Positions 38,210-48,214 of a stretch of 64,000 bases of DNA are shown in pieces. The stretch comes from Synechococcus sp. AG-679-C18 (GTDB taxonomy: Bacteria; Cyanobacteriota; Cyanobacteriia; PCC-6307; Cyanobiaceae). Below the pieces are notes generated by a model that made no database searches, was not told the DNA's origin, and was given only the letters and a program-made list of their open reading frames with translations. Position 1 is the stretch's first letter. Each line of letters opens with the position of its first letter. Where the stretch lies: assembly GCA_003210755.1 (NCBI GenBank), contig QCUL01000003.1, positions 62,001-126,000 on the forward strand, given 5' to 3'. The translations under genes and the position numbers were made by a program.

Positions 38210-39360
38210 TGTTCACCTTTCAGGTTGGGCAACTTCACTTCGTTAAGGCTGGAAACAATCTTTGCAGAGATTGTTGGGGATCGCCTCACGATCTCAAACA
38301 ATGCCTTTGTGGGTAAGGGTTGTCTCAGCAGTATGGATAATGATCGACAAATTCTTTGTCGGCGTCCAATCTGTACTTGAAGCGTTTGCTCCCAGCGTGA
38401 TTCCAAATCAACGCTCCAGTTTTGTAGTCCCTCTTCTACGAATGGTGATACAGCGGCACCTGCTGTTAACGCCCAGGCCATTCCTTCACCTGTGAACGGC
38501 TCTACATAGCCAGCAGCATCACCCATCATTAGAAATCGCTCTCCAGCTAATACTTGTGAGCGACGACTAAGAGCCGGTGTTAGTTGCCAACGAGTCCTTG
38601 GATTGAATGTAGTTGGAACAGGAAATCCTGCCTGCTTCAACACCTCTTGCGTTGCACCTGCGGCACCTTGTGGATGGGCTAATGCGTTTCGATCAAAAGC
38701 ACCAGCTATATTCAGCAATCCATCCTCTCTCCGAACTAATCCGACATAGCCACGACGACCAATGGCCATGTGAATAATTCCTTCGGGGTAGTGATTGTCT
38801 TTGTCGTCAGCAATACATCCGGCTCCATGCCTGGAATGTTTTTGAATTTTAGTTTTACCCGAGTCTGTCTTAGAAAGACAATGATGGGAAAGGCCAGCTG
38901 CAACAAGTACTACACCAGCCTTAACGTGGTTAACGGTACCAGTGCACTGATCTTTCAAAAGTACATTTCTGCATCCAGGTTGAGCGGCTTCAACTTTTGC
39001 TTTTGTTTGAAATTTAGCGACTGCACCAGCATTAACGGCCGCATTAATCAATGCTTGATCAAAACGTTCCCTTGAGAGGACAAAGCCACCTGGCAAATCC
39101 ACAGTTGCTAGACGTCCCTGTAGGCCAAGTCGAAGGCTTTGAAGTGGTGTTCCCTCGCAATCGATGACCAGCTGGTCAAGCTTAAGTGAATTAAGAATGC
39201 CTTGTGCTTGATTGTTGAAGCAGCAACCGCAAACTTTCCAGCGGGGAAATTTTCTTTGCTCTACCAGCAAAACACTCAACCCTTTTTTTGCACAATCGAA
39301 AGCAGCGATACCTCCTGCAGGCCCAGCACCAATAATGAGGACATCCCAAAACTCTTGCAT
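38200..39360 (-). CDS. FAD-dependent oxidoreductase (geranylgeranyl reductase-like)
   Basis: An N-terminal FAD motif (DVLIIGAGPAGGIAAFDCAKKG) is followed by a RKFPRWKVCGCC block, and the second FAD motif GDAAGYVEPFTGEGMAWAL lies in the second half. The 386-residue architecture is that of flavin hydroxylases/reductases of the geranylgeranyl-reductase and phenol-hydroxylase superfamily. In a type III PKS operon it most plausibly hydroxylates the aromatic product or reduces a chain. It starts just after the methyltransferase stop and overlaps the PKS start. Confidence 0.88.
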   Translation of the reverse strand: MQEFWDVLIIGAGPAGGIAAFDCAKKGLSVLLVEQRKFPRWKVCGCCFNNQAQGILNSLKLDQLVIDCEGTPLQSLRLGLQGRLATVDLPGGFVLSRERFDQALINAAVNAGAVAKFQTKAKVEAAQPGCRNVLLKDQCTGTVNHVKAGVVLVAAGLSHHCLSKTDSGKTKIQKHSRHGAGCIADDKDNHYPEGIIHMAIGRRGYVGLVRREDGLLNIAGAFDRNALAHPQGAAGATQEVLKQAGFPVPTTFNPRTRWQLTPALSRRSQVLAGERFLMMGDAAGYVEPFTGEGMAWALTAGAAVSPFVEEGLQNWSVDLESRWEQTLQVQIGRRQRICRSLSILLRQPLPTKALFEIVRRSPTISAKIVSSLNEVKLPNLKGEQCL

Positions 39361-39363
39361 TGT

Positions 39364-40083
39364 TTAAGAGCGCGTCCAACGCAAGAGATAACGTTCAGGC
39401 CAATTTCTATCGATTTGAACTGATTCAAGACCTGCGCGTTTGGCGAGTTCTAGCATTTCCTCAGGGCGAAATGCTCCGCGCACAGATAGAGGACCGTCAG
39501 TATGAACAATCCAAGATCGACTAAGCAATCGTGTGCCTATCCAAGCCAGGAAATACCCTAGCTTGCTGCGAATTAAATCATCAACTAAGACAAGTCGGTG
39601 AGATCGTGATGTCATTACATCAAGAAGGCGAACAACGTCATTGTCATCCAAGTGATGTGTAAATAACGTGCAATAAATCAAATCATAAGTCTCTTCATTA
39701 TTTGGTTTTGTAAGAGCATCAGCAGTAAAAAATGTTAATTCTGCATTTCGACTCTTTGCATTCGCAGCTGCAATACGTACCGCTTCAGGATTTAAATCGC
39801 AAGCAAGAATTTCCAGGCTTAATCCCTCTTGCTGAGCCATTAGTGCCAGATCGATTGCAGTATCTCCTCCTCCGCAGGCGAGCTCAAGAATCCGAAGTGT
39901 CTTATCGGGCTGGCCTCTCGCTAACTCTTTAATGGCGCGAAAAATTCCAACTGAACAGCGACTAATGACATTGATGCGTCTTAAACCGTTTAAGGCTCTG
40001 AGGTGTTCTTTTGGATCCAGCCCTGGCTGATCCATCACTTCAGGCTGCCGATCCCTTTTCTTGAGAGCTTCACCCCAGATCAT
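39364..40083 (-). CDS. SAM-dependent methyltransferase
   Basis: Class I methyltransferase with the SAM motif LELACGGGDTAIDLAL, an acidic strand LACDLNPE, and DLIYCTLFTHHL. The start could be the ATG at 40083 or the inner one at 40035 (MDQPGLDPKEHLRALNG), which aligns better with the usual family start. It is first in the three-gene operon and probably O-methylates the PKS product, though SAM methyltransferases of this shape also act on quinone-type rings. Confidence 0.85.
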   Translation of the reverse strand: MIWGEALKKRDRQPEVMDQPGLDPKEHLRALNGLRRINVISRCSVGIFRAIKELARGQPDKTLRILELACGGGDTAIDLALMAQQEGLSLEILACDLNPEAVRIAAANAKSRNAELTFFTADALTKPNNEETYDLIYCTLFTHHLDDNDVVRLLDVMTSRSHRLVLVDDLIRSKLGYFLAWIGTRLLSRSWIVHTDGPLSVRGAFRPEEMLELAKRAGLESVQIDRNWPERYLLRWTRS

Positions 40084-40330
40084 CGAATAAGTCAGACTGT
40101 TTCCCTAATCTACAAACGTGTCGGAATGAAAAGGTGTTGACGAGTGAGAGATGACTGCGGTGGATAGTGAGCAAAGCTCCTAGAATTCTTTATCTTTCAT
40201 CAGTATGAATGCGGCGGACAATGGCTTGTCAACTCTTGAAGCTTGTTGTAAGTGCTTTTCGAGAGGTTTTGTGAAGAGCTTTGTTTTCTAGATTTGTCGA
40301 TACGCTTCTCTACCGCGCCACAACTTGAAG

Positions 40331-41593
40331 ATGCCTGCCGCGAATTTGCCGACCACTGGTGCCTTAACTGGAGTTTTTGAGACCCTGGCATTTTTCAAAG
40401 ATACATCCTTTGCTCAACGCCGTTTTGAAAGGTATGGAGATGTTTTTGAAACTTGTTTGCTCGGCCAACGCACTGTGCTTATTCGTGGCGAGCAAGCCAT
40501 ATCTGATTTGTTGTCGCAGAGTGGTTCTCTTCAGGGTTGGTGGCCGAAGAGTGTTCGCGAGCTGCTTGGACGTCACTCTTTGGCCAACCGGAATGGTGCT
40601 GACCACAAAGCACGAAGGCGAGTTGTTGGTCAATTATTTTCTGCTTCTGCTCTATGTCGCTATACCCCAGCAATTGAATCACAAGTGCAGTTACTGTCGA
40701 ACGAACTTTTAAATTGCGCGTCACCAACGCCCTTAGCACCGCGCATGCGCCAGTTTGCATTCAGTGTTATTGCAAATATTGTTTTAGGGCTTGACGATCA
40801 AAATAGAGATGAATTGTTTTTAGATTTTGAAATCTGGATTAAAGCATTGTTTTCGCTCCCGATTGCCATTCCAGGTAGCTCTTTTGCTCGCGCTATGTTG
40901 GCACGTGAACGATTGCTTTCACGATTAAAGCAATTGTTCAGTGATGATCAATATTTCTGTGGGGGGCTTGATTTGATTCGCGGAGGCCTTGATGAAGCTG
41001 GTATTCCTCTTGATGACGATGATTTGGCAGAGCAGCTTCTATTGCTCTTATTTGCTGGCTACGAAACAACGGCATCCTCATTAAATTGTTTCTTCCGGGC
41101 ATTGTTGCTGAATCCAAGTTCACAAAAGTGGCTCATGGAGGAGCTTGAAGCACAGCCTTTTCCCTATGTTGCCAATACACCTTGCCCGCGACTTGATGCA
41201 ACGGTTCTTGAGGTAATGCGTCTCACTCCACCGGTAGGTGGTTTCTTTCGCAAGAACAATGTTCCAATCGTAATTGATGGAATTGAGATACCAGCTGATC
41301 GCATCATTCAAGTTGTTTTGAATTCAGCAATGCGTTCAGATCAATCTGATCTATGCGAATTCCGTCCTCAACGTCATATGGATGGTTCTTTTACCCAAAA
41401 ACTCCTTCCATTTGGTGGCGGAGAGCGTGTTTGTTTAGGTAAATCACTGGCTGAACTTGAAATCCGACTTATGACCAGTGGTTTACTTAAAAACGTTCAA
41501 CTCCGACTGGAGCCCAATCAAGATTTATCTTTGCAACAGATCCCAAGCCCAACACCAAGAGGTGGGTTGTTAATTTCCTGTATTAGAGAGTAA
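40331..41593 (+). CDS. Cytochrome P450 (CYP120-like)
   Basis: A start at ATG 40331 (MPAANLPTTGALTGVF) is preferred to the TTG at 40325. All P450 signatures are canonical: I-helix LFAGYETTAS, K-helix E-V-M-R, and the heme loop FGGGERVCLGKSLAELE with Cys368. It resembles cyanobacterial CYP120, which hydroxylates retinoids and similar lipids. It is transcribed away from the type III PKS operon, with about 250 bp between starts, so it may tailor the same product; that is inference. Length about 420 is slightly short but complete. Confidence 0.88.
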   Translation: MPAANLPTTGALTGVFETLAFFKDTSFAQRRFERYGDVFETCLLGQRTVLIRGEQAISDLLSQSGSLQGWWPKSVRELLGRHSLANRNGADHKARRRVVGQLFSASALCRYTPAIESQVQLLSNELLNCASPTPLAPRMRQFAFSVIANIVLGLDDQNRDELFLDFEIWIKALFSLPIAIPGSSFARAMLARERLLSRLKQLFSDDQYFCGGLDLIRGGLDEAGIPLDDDDLAEQLLLLLFAGYETTASSLNCFFRALLLNPSSQKWLMEELEAQPFPYVANTPCPRLDATVLEVMRLTPPVGGFFRKNNVPIVIDGIEIPADRIIQVVLNSAMRSDQSDLCEFRPQRHMDGSFTQKLLPFGGGERVCLGKSLAELEIRLMTSGLLKNVQLRLEPNQDLSLQQIPSPTPRGGLLISCIRE

Positions 41594-41885
41594 GACTATT
41601 TTTGAGACTAATCAAAAAAAGTCAATCAGTTTGTAATATTGATTGATGCGATATTGTCTTATTTTCATATCACCACATTGAACATTTTTGAGCATATATC
41701 AATTCACGAATTTATTTTTATCGGTTGATAGATGAATTGTTTGGGTTAGTAACTGGTTAGTTTTTATTTGATGTTAAAAAAAGGATCCCTTCCGTTCCAT
41801 GATGAATTGCTTGTGAATCATTTCATCGACTAATGGCTCTGTCTTTGATCTATCGCTAAGAAGATGACAGTAAGGTCTGTTTCTA

Positions 41886-43157
41886 GTGTCATCTGGTAAC
41901 AATACTCCGCTTTGGAGAGTCGTGCTTGCCGGCCTCATCGGAAATGTAATGGAGTGGTATGACTTCGCTCTATATGGCTACTTCGTTCTACCAATTGGCA
42001 ATAATTTTTTCCCCTCGGCTGATCCGAGAACATCCTTAATTTCAGCTTTTGGTGCTTTCGCTGCTGGTTTCCTTGTGCGTCCGATTGGAGGTGTACTCCT
42101 TGGGCGTATTGCTGATCGGGTTGGCCGAACACGAGCCTTGATGCTCTCTGTGGTGGGTATGGCCATGTCAACCTTCCTAATGGCTTTCTTGCCAACCTAT
42201 GACCAGGTTGGCTTGTTGGCTCCCATCTGCTTGATTCTTCTCCGAATCATGCAGGGGCTTTCAGCTGGAGGAGAGTACACCACATCGATTGTTTTCCTTG
42301 CTGAGCATGCACCGCAAAAACATCGTGGGATTGTCAGTATTTGGGGGCTTTGGGGCTCTGTACTCGGCATGCTGATGGGATCAGCGGCTGGTTTTGTACT
42401 TAGCAGTCATTTAACCCAATTGCAGCTTTCAAGTTGGGGTTGGCGTATCCCATTCGGCATGGGGATCCTGGTTGCTTTGGTAGGTGTTCTTTTGCGCCAG
42501 AATCTGCAAAAAGAACAACTTCCTGAGGCCACACTTACTCCCTTAAAAGATACATTTACTAGCCACAGAGGTGCTGTCTTAAGAGTCCTATTACTTAATA
42601 TTGCTAGCAGTGTTGGCTTTTATACTGCTTTCGTCTATGCAGTTACTTATGTTCAGACAGTAGGCCAACAGTCTGAAACATTTGCTTTAGCTCTGAATAC
42701 TCAAGTAATGAGTCAGTTGCTTATCTTTTATCCTATTAGTGCTTGGATTTCAGATCGTATCGGACGTCGCCCAATCTTGATTGCCGGATCAGCATTACTA
42801 TGTCTCATAAGTTTGCCAACATTTCATTTATTGCAAAGTGACTCGTCTGAGTTGATTCACCGTGGTGAAATGCTGATGATGATCACAGTTGCTCTTCTAG
42901 CAGGTGCAAAAACGCCTGCTAATGTTGAATTAATGCCTGTAGCAGTACGTTGCACCGGTCTTGCACTCGCTTTTAATATTGCTGAAGGTTATTTTGGTGG
43001 TACAACTCCATTAATTGCTAGCTGGCTTGTTGAGGCAAGCGGTCATCCATTGATGCCAGCAGCATGGTTAATAATAAGTGGAAGTATTACATTGGTGACA
43101 GCAATTTGGTTTACACCCGAAACATTTCGCTTAAAAATGAATATTTCATTGAAGTAA
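41886..43157 (+). CDS. MFS transporter, metabolite:H+ symporter type
   Basis: A GTG start gives MSSGNNTPLWRVVLAGLIGN. About 12 hydrophobic segments, the family signature GNVMEWYDFALYGYF, the loop motif GRIADRVGRTRAL and a second GSALLCLISL half identify an MHS-family symporter such as those for proline/betaine or alpha-ketoglutarate. The substrate cannot be told. It follows the P450 on the same strand, but with 292 bp between, so it is probably separately transcribed. Confidence 0.86.
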   Translation: MSSGNNTPLWRVVLAGLIGNVMEWYDFALYGYFVLPIGNNFFPSADPRTSLISAFGAFAAGFLVRPIGGVLLGRIADRVGRTRALMLSVVGMAMSTFLMAFLPTYDQVGLLAPICLILLRIMQGLSAGGEYTTSIVFLAEHAPQKHRGIVSIWGLWGSVLGMLMGSAAGFVLSSHLTQLQLSSWGWRIPFGMGILVALVGVLLRQNLQKEQLPEATLTPLKDTFTSHRGAVLRVLLLNIASSVGFYTAFVYAVTYVQTVGQQSETFALALNTQVMSQLLIFYPISAWISDRIGRRPILIAGSALLCLISLPTFHLLQSDSSELIHRGEMLMMITVALLAGAKTPANVELMPVAVRCTGLALAFNIAEGYFGGTTPLIASWLVEASGHPLMPAAWLIISGSITLVTAIWFTPETFRLKMNISLK

Positions 43158-43575
43158 ATTTCTCTGCTTTTTAGCTTTAGCAATTGGTTTGTTTCGACAC
43201 AGAAATTATTTTTGCTTACATAATTTTTTCCGTGTGATTGATTTGTTCTATTAACTAGTGTTGATTGAATTTCTCTATCAAAATTTGCTATTTTTTACTT
43301 CTTGCGGCCTATTCTTAACTGATTGCTTATAGCTTCAAAAATCTACTGAATGCTCGCTGGTTGAGCCAGTATCCAGTAAGCCACTTGGGTATAGCCACTC
43401 AGCGTCGACCGTTTGCATGCCTCCTCCTCCTCTGCATCCACTGTTGATCTTGGAGTATTGATCCGCGATTAGCATCGATTGACTCCGTTTTTCCAGCTTT
43501 TAGCCCATAGTTGCTCCATGAACTCACGGTAGAGGGGTAAAGAGTTGTAAAAAGGTGTTGACTCATTAACGACTC
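43158..43575. other. Intergenic gap
   Basis: About 420 bases between the transporter and the epimerase-like gene. A minus-strand frame (43399-43650) overlaps the next gene's start and is rejected. No gene was seen. Confidence 0.45.
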
Positions 43576-44424
43576 ATGTCTTCTTACACCGTGATTGGTT
43601 GCGGCTATGTTGGTAGTTATGCAGCAGCAAATCTGAAATATCAGGGCCATTACCTCACCGGTACAACGCGTTCTTCAGAGCGTTTCTCAGAGTTACGACA
43701 CGTTGTCAATGAGCCCCTCTCTCTTGATATTTCGGATGCGACCAGTGATTTCACGTTCCTAGAGGATCAAAGTGGTTTATTGGTCAGTGTGGCGCCTAGC
43801 CAGAACGGAGATAATTATCAGGCTGTTTTTTCAGAAGGAATTAAGAATTTGGCACGTGCATTACGTCTTCGGCAATCGAATCATTCACTTCATGTCATCT
43901 ACATCAGCTCTGCTGGAGTCTATGGAGATCAAAAAGGGAAATCTGTGACAGAAATCTCTGATGTCGATAGAAGCAATCCCATTAACAAGATGCTCATAAA
44001 TGCTGAAAACGTTATGCTCTCAATTGATCGACCCGATACTCAGGTTTGTGTTCTCCGCTTGGGTGGTATTTATGGACCAGGACGTGACATGGTTTCAATG
44101 ATTAAGCAGGCTGCAGGTGAACAGATCCCAAAAAATGGCAATGATGTCCCTGCCTGGAGCGGTATTTTTGATATTACGTATGGTGTGAGCTTTGCTTTCA
44201 ATAATCAACTTTCAGGTGTTTATAATCTTGTTGATGATATGCAGGCGAGTCGACGTGAATTGTCTAATCAAATTTGTGATATTGAAGGTTTGCCGCCCGT
44301 TATTTGGGCAAACGTTAATACCCCCGGTTCACGTTCCATGAACGCGAAAGTATCCAATCAGAAAATTAAATCAGCAGGATTTAAATTGAGCTCCCCTTCC
44401 ATGCTGATGCCTTTAGCTGTTTGA
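43576..44424 (+). CDS. NAD(P)-dependent epimerase/dehydratase-like protein (YeeZ-type)
   Basis: The N-terminus has a Rossmann motif Y-T-V-I-G-C-G-Y-V-G, followed by the acidic/Arg binding turn T-T-R-S-S, a VIYISSAGVYGDQKG strand with the active-site Ser and Tyr, and a VCVLRLGGIYGPGRD segment. This is an extended SDR of the YeeZ type. Reaction unknown: nucleotide-sugar-like or quinone-type substrates are possible. Monocistronic. Confidence 0.82.
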   Translation: MSSYTVIGCGYVGSYAAANLKYQGHYLTGTTRSSERFSELRHVVNEPLSLDISDATSDFTFLEDQSGLLVSVAPSQNGDNYQAVFSEGIKNLARALRLRQSNHSLHVIYISSAGVYGDQKGKSVTEISDVDRSNPINKMLINAENVMLSIDRPDTQVCVLRLGGIYGPGRDMVSMIKQAAGEQIPKNGNDVPAWSGIFDITYGVSFAFNNQLSGVYNLVDDMQASRRELSNQICDIEGLPPVIWANVNTPGSRSMNAKVSNQKIKSAGFKLSSPSMLMPLAV

Positions 44425-44571
44425 CATAAGCTACTCTTATTCTTGAGGAAATAATATGTTTATTCATTTACTTCAATCTTTCACAAATATTTGACTTGTT
44501 TTGCTTTTTATCTGAAGCTTACTCAAATATTAATCTTTAATTCTTTTTATTCTCTTGTTTTTTTAAGTTTA

Positions 44572-45237
44572 TTACCACGGAAGAACTTCACCATTCGCAT
44601 GCCAAAAAGTTCCGCTTGTTTCAATTGTCAGGCTATCTATCCGTGATAACAAGCCTAAGACAGCTTTTTCAGGAGTTATTCCATTGGGATTAAAATTGAC
44701 GATTCTTGTTTGCACAAGTCCTGGATGAAGGATTGCAACAGCAATTCCACGTGGTTTAAGGTCAACTGATAATGAGCGTCCAACAATATTTAGTGCCACC
44801 TTTGACATTCGATATCCGTAGGAACCTCCCGATGTGTTGTCTTCAATGGAGCCCATTCGACTCGTTATTAATGCCATCTTTGATCCTTTAGGCATCAGAG
44901 ATACGAGATAATTTGCCAACACTAATGGAGCTAAGGCGTTGACTTCAAATTGTTGTCTAATACTTTCTATATCCAGATTATCTAACCCAATCGGTTTCAT
45001 GATTCCAGCATTGAGGATTACCCCATCGAGTTGTCGACCATTGATGCTGTGAATCAAATTTGAAATTGTGTTCTGATTTGTGAGTTCAATACCATCCTTA
45101 ATGTCTACATCGAGTGCTTTCAGTGCTTTTGATGGTTGCCTGCAAACAGCTATGACATTTTCTCCCCGGCTACGCAATTGACGGCAAAATTCAAGTCCGA
45201 TTCCCCGATTTGCGCCGGTGACTAAAAATGTCGCCAC
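44572..45237 (-). CDS. Short-chain dehydrogenase/reductase
   Basis: The 221-residue SDR has the cofactor motif VTGANRGIGLEF, an LDGVILNAGIM strand, a MALITSRMGS strand with the catalytic Ser and the Y-R-M-S-K catalytic pair (YxxxK). It resembles the C-factor/sniffer group of small SDRs. It is an NADPH-dependent carbonyl reductase of unknown substrate. It lies convergent to the epimerase-like gene. Confidence 0.85.
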   Translation of the reverse strand: MATFLVTGANRGIGLEFCRQLRSRGENVIAVCRQPSKALKALDVDIKDGIELTNQNTISNLIHSINGRQLDGVILNAGIMKPIGLDNLDIESIRQQFEVNALAPLVLANYLVSLMPKGSKMALITSRMGSIEDNTSGGSYGYRMSKVALNIVGRSLSVDLKPRGIAVAILHPGLVQTRIVNFNPNGITPEKAVLGLLSRIDSLTIETSGTFWHANGEVLPW

Positions 45238-45524
45238 AGGAAGGCCTCGATTTAAGTTTCTCTCAAATTCTATGCAATACCAATGAAAGCATCATGATGA
45301 TTTATAAAATTATCTTCTCTTGAAATCTCTTTATATACCAGTGTAGTTTTTAACTGACTCATTTATTGTAATATTGATTAGCAGCTCATCTGATTCAATA
45401 TACTTTGACTAGTAATAAGAATCAGATCAATAGTGTCTGCTGACCAGCTTTTCAACCGATGCAAATCGAAATCAGGTTCTTTAGTCATCATTGTTCCAAG
45501 GAAAATGATTAATATTGCTTTGAT

Positions 45525-45782
45525 TCAGAGGCCAAGTGCTCTAACGAGGCTTTGATGGAGTACGTCCTCCACTGCAATAAGAGCTAGAAAGCCGAGCATT
45601 GCCAGTCTTCCGTTGAGTAGCTCTGCCCGTTTGTTGAAGCCCCAACCAGATTCGTTCATAACCCAGCCAATTTGGGGCTCTATGACATCAAGATTTCTAA
45701 GACCCTCATGGTTGTTGCTGATCAGTGTTGAAGGTGCATAGATGAATGCCTTCCCGTTGTATCGGAGCGTCGTTGTTGTCAT
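45525..45782 (-). CDS. hli: High-light-inducible chlorophyll-binding protein
   Basis: The C-terminal half carries the single CAB/ELIP helix: W-G-F-N-K-R-A-E-L-L-N-G-R-L-A-M-L-G-F, with the Glu-Arg and Asn chlorophyll ligands, followed by a hydrophobic end. The 85-residue length fits. These thylakoid proteins bind chlorophyll and carotenoid and protect photosystem assembly under high light. A larger frame overlaps its 5' end (see 45706-45990). Confidence 0.92.
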   Translation of the reverse strand: MTTTTLRYNGKAFIYAPSTLISNNHEGLRNLDVIEPQIGWVMNESGWGFNKRAELLNGRLAMLGFLALIAVEDVLHQSLVRALGL

Positions 45783-45990
45783 GGGTGTCTCCGAGTGTGG
45801 GAGGTGAACGTTCTATTGCTGCTTCGTTCAACTTGGAAGAGGGGTGAGCCGAAAGGAAAGGTTCGGTTTTAGGACCTTTTCTGCCGGCTGCTACGGGAGC
45901 AGATTCACTTAATTTCTCAACTTGATCCTTGATCACTGTGGTCTCAGAGCATCTGTCAGAGTAAGAATTACTACTTTTGTCCATTGGCAT
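45706..45990 (-). CDS. Possible small polar protein upstream of hli
   Basis: The frame encodes a Ser/Pro/Lys-rich chain (MPMDKSSNSYSDRCSETTV, then PVAAGRKGPKTEPFLSAHPS). It overlaps the start of the Hli gene by 77 bases. It could be a real cotranscribed small gene or a chance frame in the hli leader. No domain is recognised. Confidence 0.3.
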   Translation of the reverse strand: MPMDKSSNSYSDRCSETTVIKDQVEKLSESAPVAAGRKGPKTEPFLSAHPSSKLNEAAIERSPPTLGDTHDNNDAPIQREGIHLCTFNTDQQQP

Positions 45991-46094
45991 ATGCCCGCGA
46001 TTGCTCGCTTCCAAAGACAAAGCACAAGCTTAGTTCGCTGGTTCTCTGGCAATTAAAAATTTTTTGAGGCATAACAGGGAAAAGCAAGGATGTC

Positions 46095-46280
46095 ATGGCT
46101 TTACCTAAGTGGGAGACGATGACTGACGAAAGTCAGGCAATCGTCAAAAAAACCAGTATTGGAATTGGTGCAAGCCTTTTAGTTGTTTGGATTGCCTTAG
46201 GTTTTATTAAGGCAATCCTTCCACTCGTCTTTCTTGGAGGTGCAGGATATTTAGGATGGAAGGCTTTGAACAAGAAATAA
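46095..46280 (+). CDS. Small membrane protein, 61 aa
   Basis: MALPKWETMTDESQAIVKK is followed by a long hydrophobic stretch (IGIGASLLVVWIALGFIKAI, then LPLVFLGGAGYLGW) and a K-A-L-N-K-K end. This is a clear two-segment or hairpin membrane protein of the type conserved in picocyanobacteria. Function unknown. It is divergent from hli. Confidence 0.65.
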   Translation: MALPKWETMTDESQAIVKKTSIGIGASLLVVWIALGFIKAILPLVFLGGAGYLGWKALNKK

Positions 46281-46433
46281 ATAATAATATACTTTTTTAA
46301 GACCTTAATCGTGATTTAGAAAATAGTTATAAAGCATCTTAAAGTTGATGTAAGGCAATAGTCTGAAAGTTTATAATATAAGCTTTTGCTTTGCGCTGTT
46401 CATTGCAAGTGAGTTTGATTTGTACACTATAAT

Positions 46434-47876
46434 CTATGATGCAATTACTTTAATTTCTAGATACTCATTAATACCCTCAGCGCCACCCTCTCTACCATTG
46501 CCAGATAGTTTATAACCGCCAAATGGTGATCCAGGTGCTATGAATGCATTGTTGATGTTAATTGAACCGCTACGTAATAATCGTGCAACTCTTTGCGCGC
46601 GATCTTCATCTGAGGTTTGAATATAAGCTGCCAATCCATAGGCATTATCGTTTGCTAATTCAATCGCTTCTTTCTCTGAACGAAACGGTATCATGCACAA
46701 AACTGGACCAAAGACTTCTTCCTGGGCGATTTTCATATTATTTTCAACATCGGCAAATATAGTGGGGCGTGTGAAATACCCAACTTGATAGCCTTTAGGC
46801 TTCCCAAGGCCACCTGAGATACAGCGTGCACCTTCATCTAATCCACTGGCGATGAGGGATTGAACACGCTTAAACTGAATTTCACTAACTAATGGTCCTA
46901 AGTGATTTCCAGATATAGCAGGATCTCCGACCGTTATTTGCTCGCATTTTTTCGTAGCTAATTCAATTGATCTTTCATATATAGATTGTTCGATCAACAT
47001 TCTCGTAGCTGCATCACAGCTTTGGCCTGAATTGATAAAGCATGCATCGATCCCTTGATCAATTGCTGTTACTAATTCGCAGTCTGCAAATATTAGATTT
47101 GGGGATTTACCACCTAATTCCAGAGTGGTTTTCGCAATGCGATCTGCAGAATTGTGAATAATGCTTCGCCCTGCTCCTGTAGACCCTGTGAAGGATATCA
47201 TCGCCACATCAGGGTGTTTTGATAAAGCTGAACCGGCGACATGGCCAAGTCCATGAATCAAATTAAAAACACCATTTGGCACCCCTGCTTCATCTATCAC
47301 TTCAGCAAAAAGAATTGCTGAGAGAGGAGTCATTTCAGATGGTTTTAAAACCATCGTGCAACCAGCAGCTAGAGCTGGAGCAACTTTTAGAACAATTTGA
47401 TTGATTGGCCAGTTCCATGGTGTGATCAACCCACAAACACCAACCGGCTCCTTAACAATTGTATTTCCATTTCTTAGTATTCGTTCAAAATCATAGTCTT
47501 TTGTATCTTCAATTAAGGCAGATAGATGATCGATACCAGCCTGTGCTTGCGCACTTCTGGCAAAATCCATTGGAGCTCCCATCTCAATTGAGATTGCTGA
47601 TGCAAATTCATCTACTCTTTGTTCGTAAATTGAAAGTATATTTTTAAGTAAATCGAGTCGATCTTGTTTTGAAAAGTGTTGAAAGCTTTCAAATGCAGTA
47701 GTTGCAGATGCCACCGCATTTTCTACGTCAACTTCGTCAGCTAGCGTTATTTGGCCAACACTATTTTCGGTTGCAGGATTAATCAGAGACTGTTTTGTCT
47801 GACTATTTGGAACAATCCATTTTCCGTCAATATAGAAGTACAGGAGCTTGTCATGGATATTTTGCATTACTTGCAT
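46434..47876 (-). CDS. Aldehyde dehydrogenase
   Basis: The 480-residue NAD(P)-dependent aldehyde dehydrogenase has intact blocks: PWNWPINQ, KPSEMTPLSA, FTGSTGAGRSI, the general-base Glu in LELGGKSPN, the catalytic Cys in NSGQSCDAATRM and EEVFGPVL. The start is at 47876 or the Met at 47867 (MQNIHDKLLYFYIDGKW). It oxidises an aldehyde to the acid; relatives include succinate semialdehyde and betaine aldehyde dehydrogenases. Monocistronic. Confidence 0.92.
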   Translation of the reverse strand: MQVMQNIHDKLLYFYIDGKWIVPNSQTKQSLINPATENSVGQITLADEVDVENAVASATTAFESFQHFSKQDRLDLLKNILSIYEQRVDEFASAISIEMGAPMDFARSAQAQAGIDHLSALIEDTKDYDFERILRNGNTIVKEPVGVCGLITPWNWPINQIVLKVAPALAAGCTMVLKPSEMTPLSAILFAEVIDEAGVPNGVFNLIHGLGHVAGSALSKHPDVAMISFTGSTGAGRSIIHNSADRIAKTTLELGGKSPNLIFADCELVTAIDQGIDACFINSGQSCDAATRMLIEQSIYERSIELATKKCEQITVGDPAISGNHLGPLVSEIQFKRVQSLIASGLDEGARCISGGLGKPKGYQVGYFTRPTIFADVENNMKIAQEEVFGPVLCMIPFRSEKEAIELANDNAYGLAAYIQTSDEDRAQRVARLLRSGSININNAFIAPGSPFGGYKLSGNGREGGAEGINEYLEIKVIAS

Positions 47877-48214
47877 TCAAATTTTCTCTATAGTCCCGTT
47901 ATACCCCTTTTTAGCGTGTGTTTTCCTATTGGTAAGATAACTTTTTATTATATCATGCACTTAATTTATCTTTCGCTTTAGAAAATAATTAGACTCCGAC
48001 TCAATAGTTAAATAGAATCTTTGATCGTCTTTAAATTTGATTTTAAGTGAATTATAATTTGAAAATTAGGTATAAATTTATTATCAAAGCACTCTTTCAG
48101 TGTGGCTACCTCATGTTCAAGCCCATTATTTAAAACAGTTTTTAAACTAATTATTACTTCCTAAAAATCTTATCAATCGATTTTCATTATATTTCTATTT
48201 TATATCTTCTACTT
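47877..48214. other. AT-rich gap
   Basis: About 340 bases without a recognised gene, between the aldehyde dehydrogenase start and a small orphan. Confidence 0.45.
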
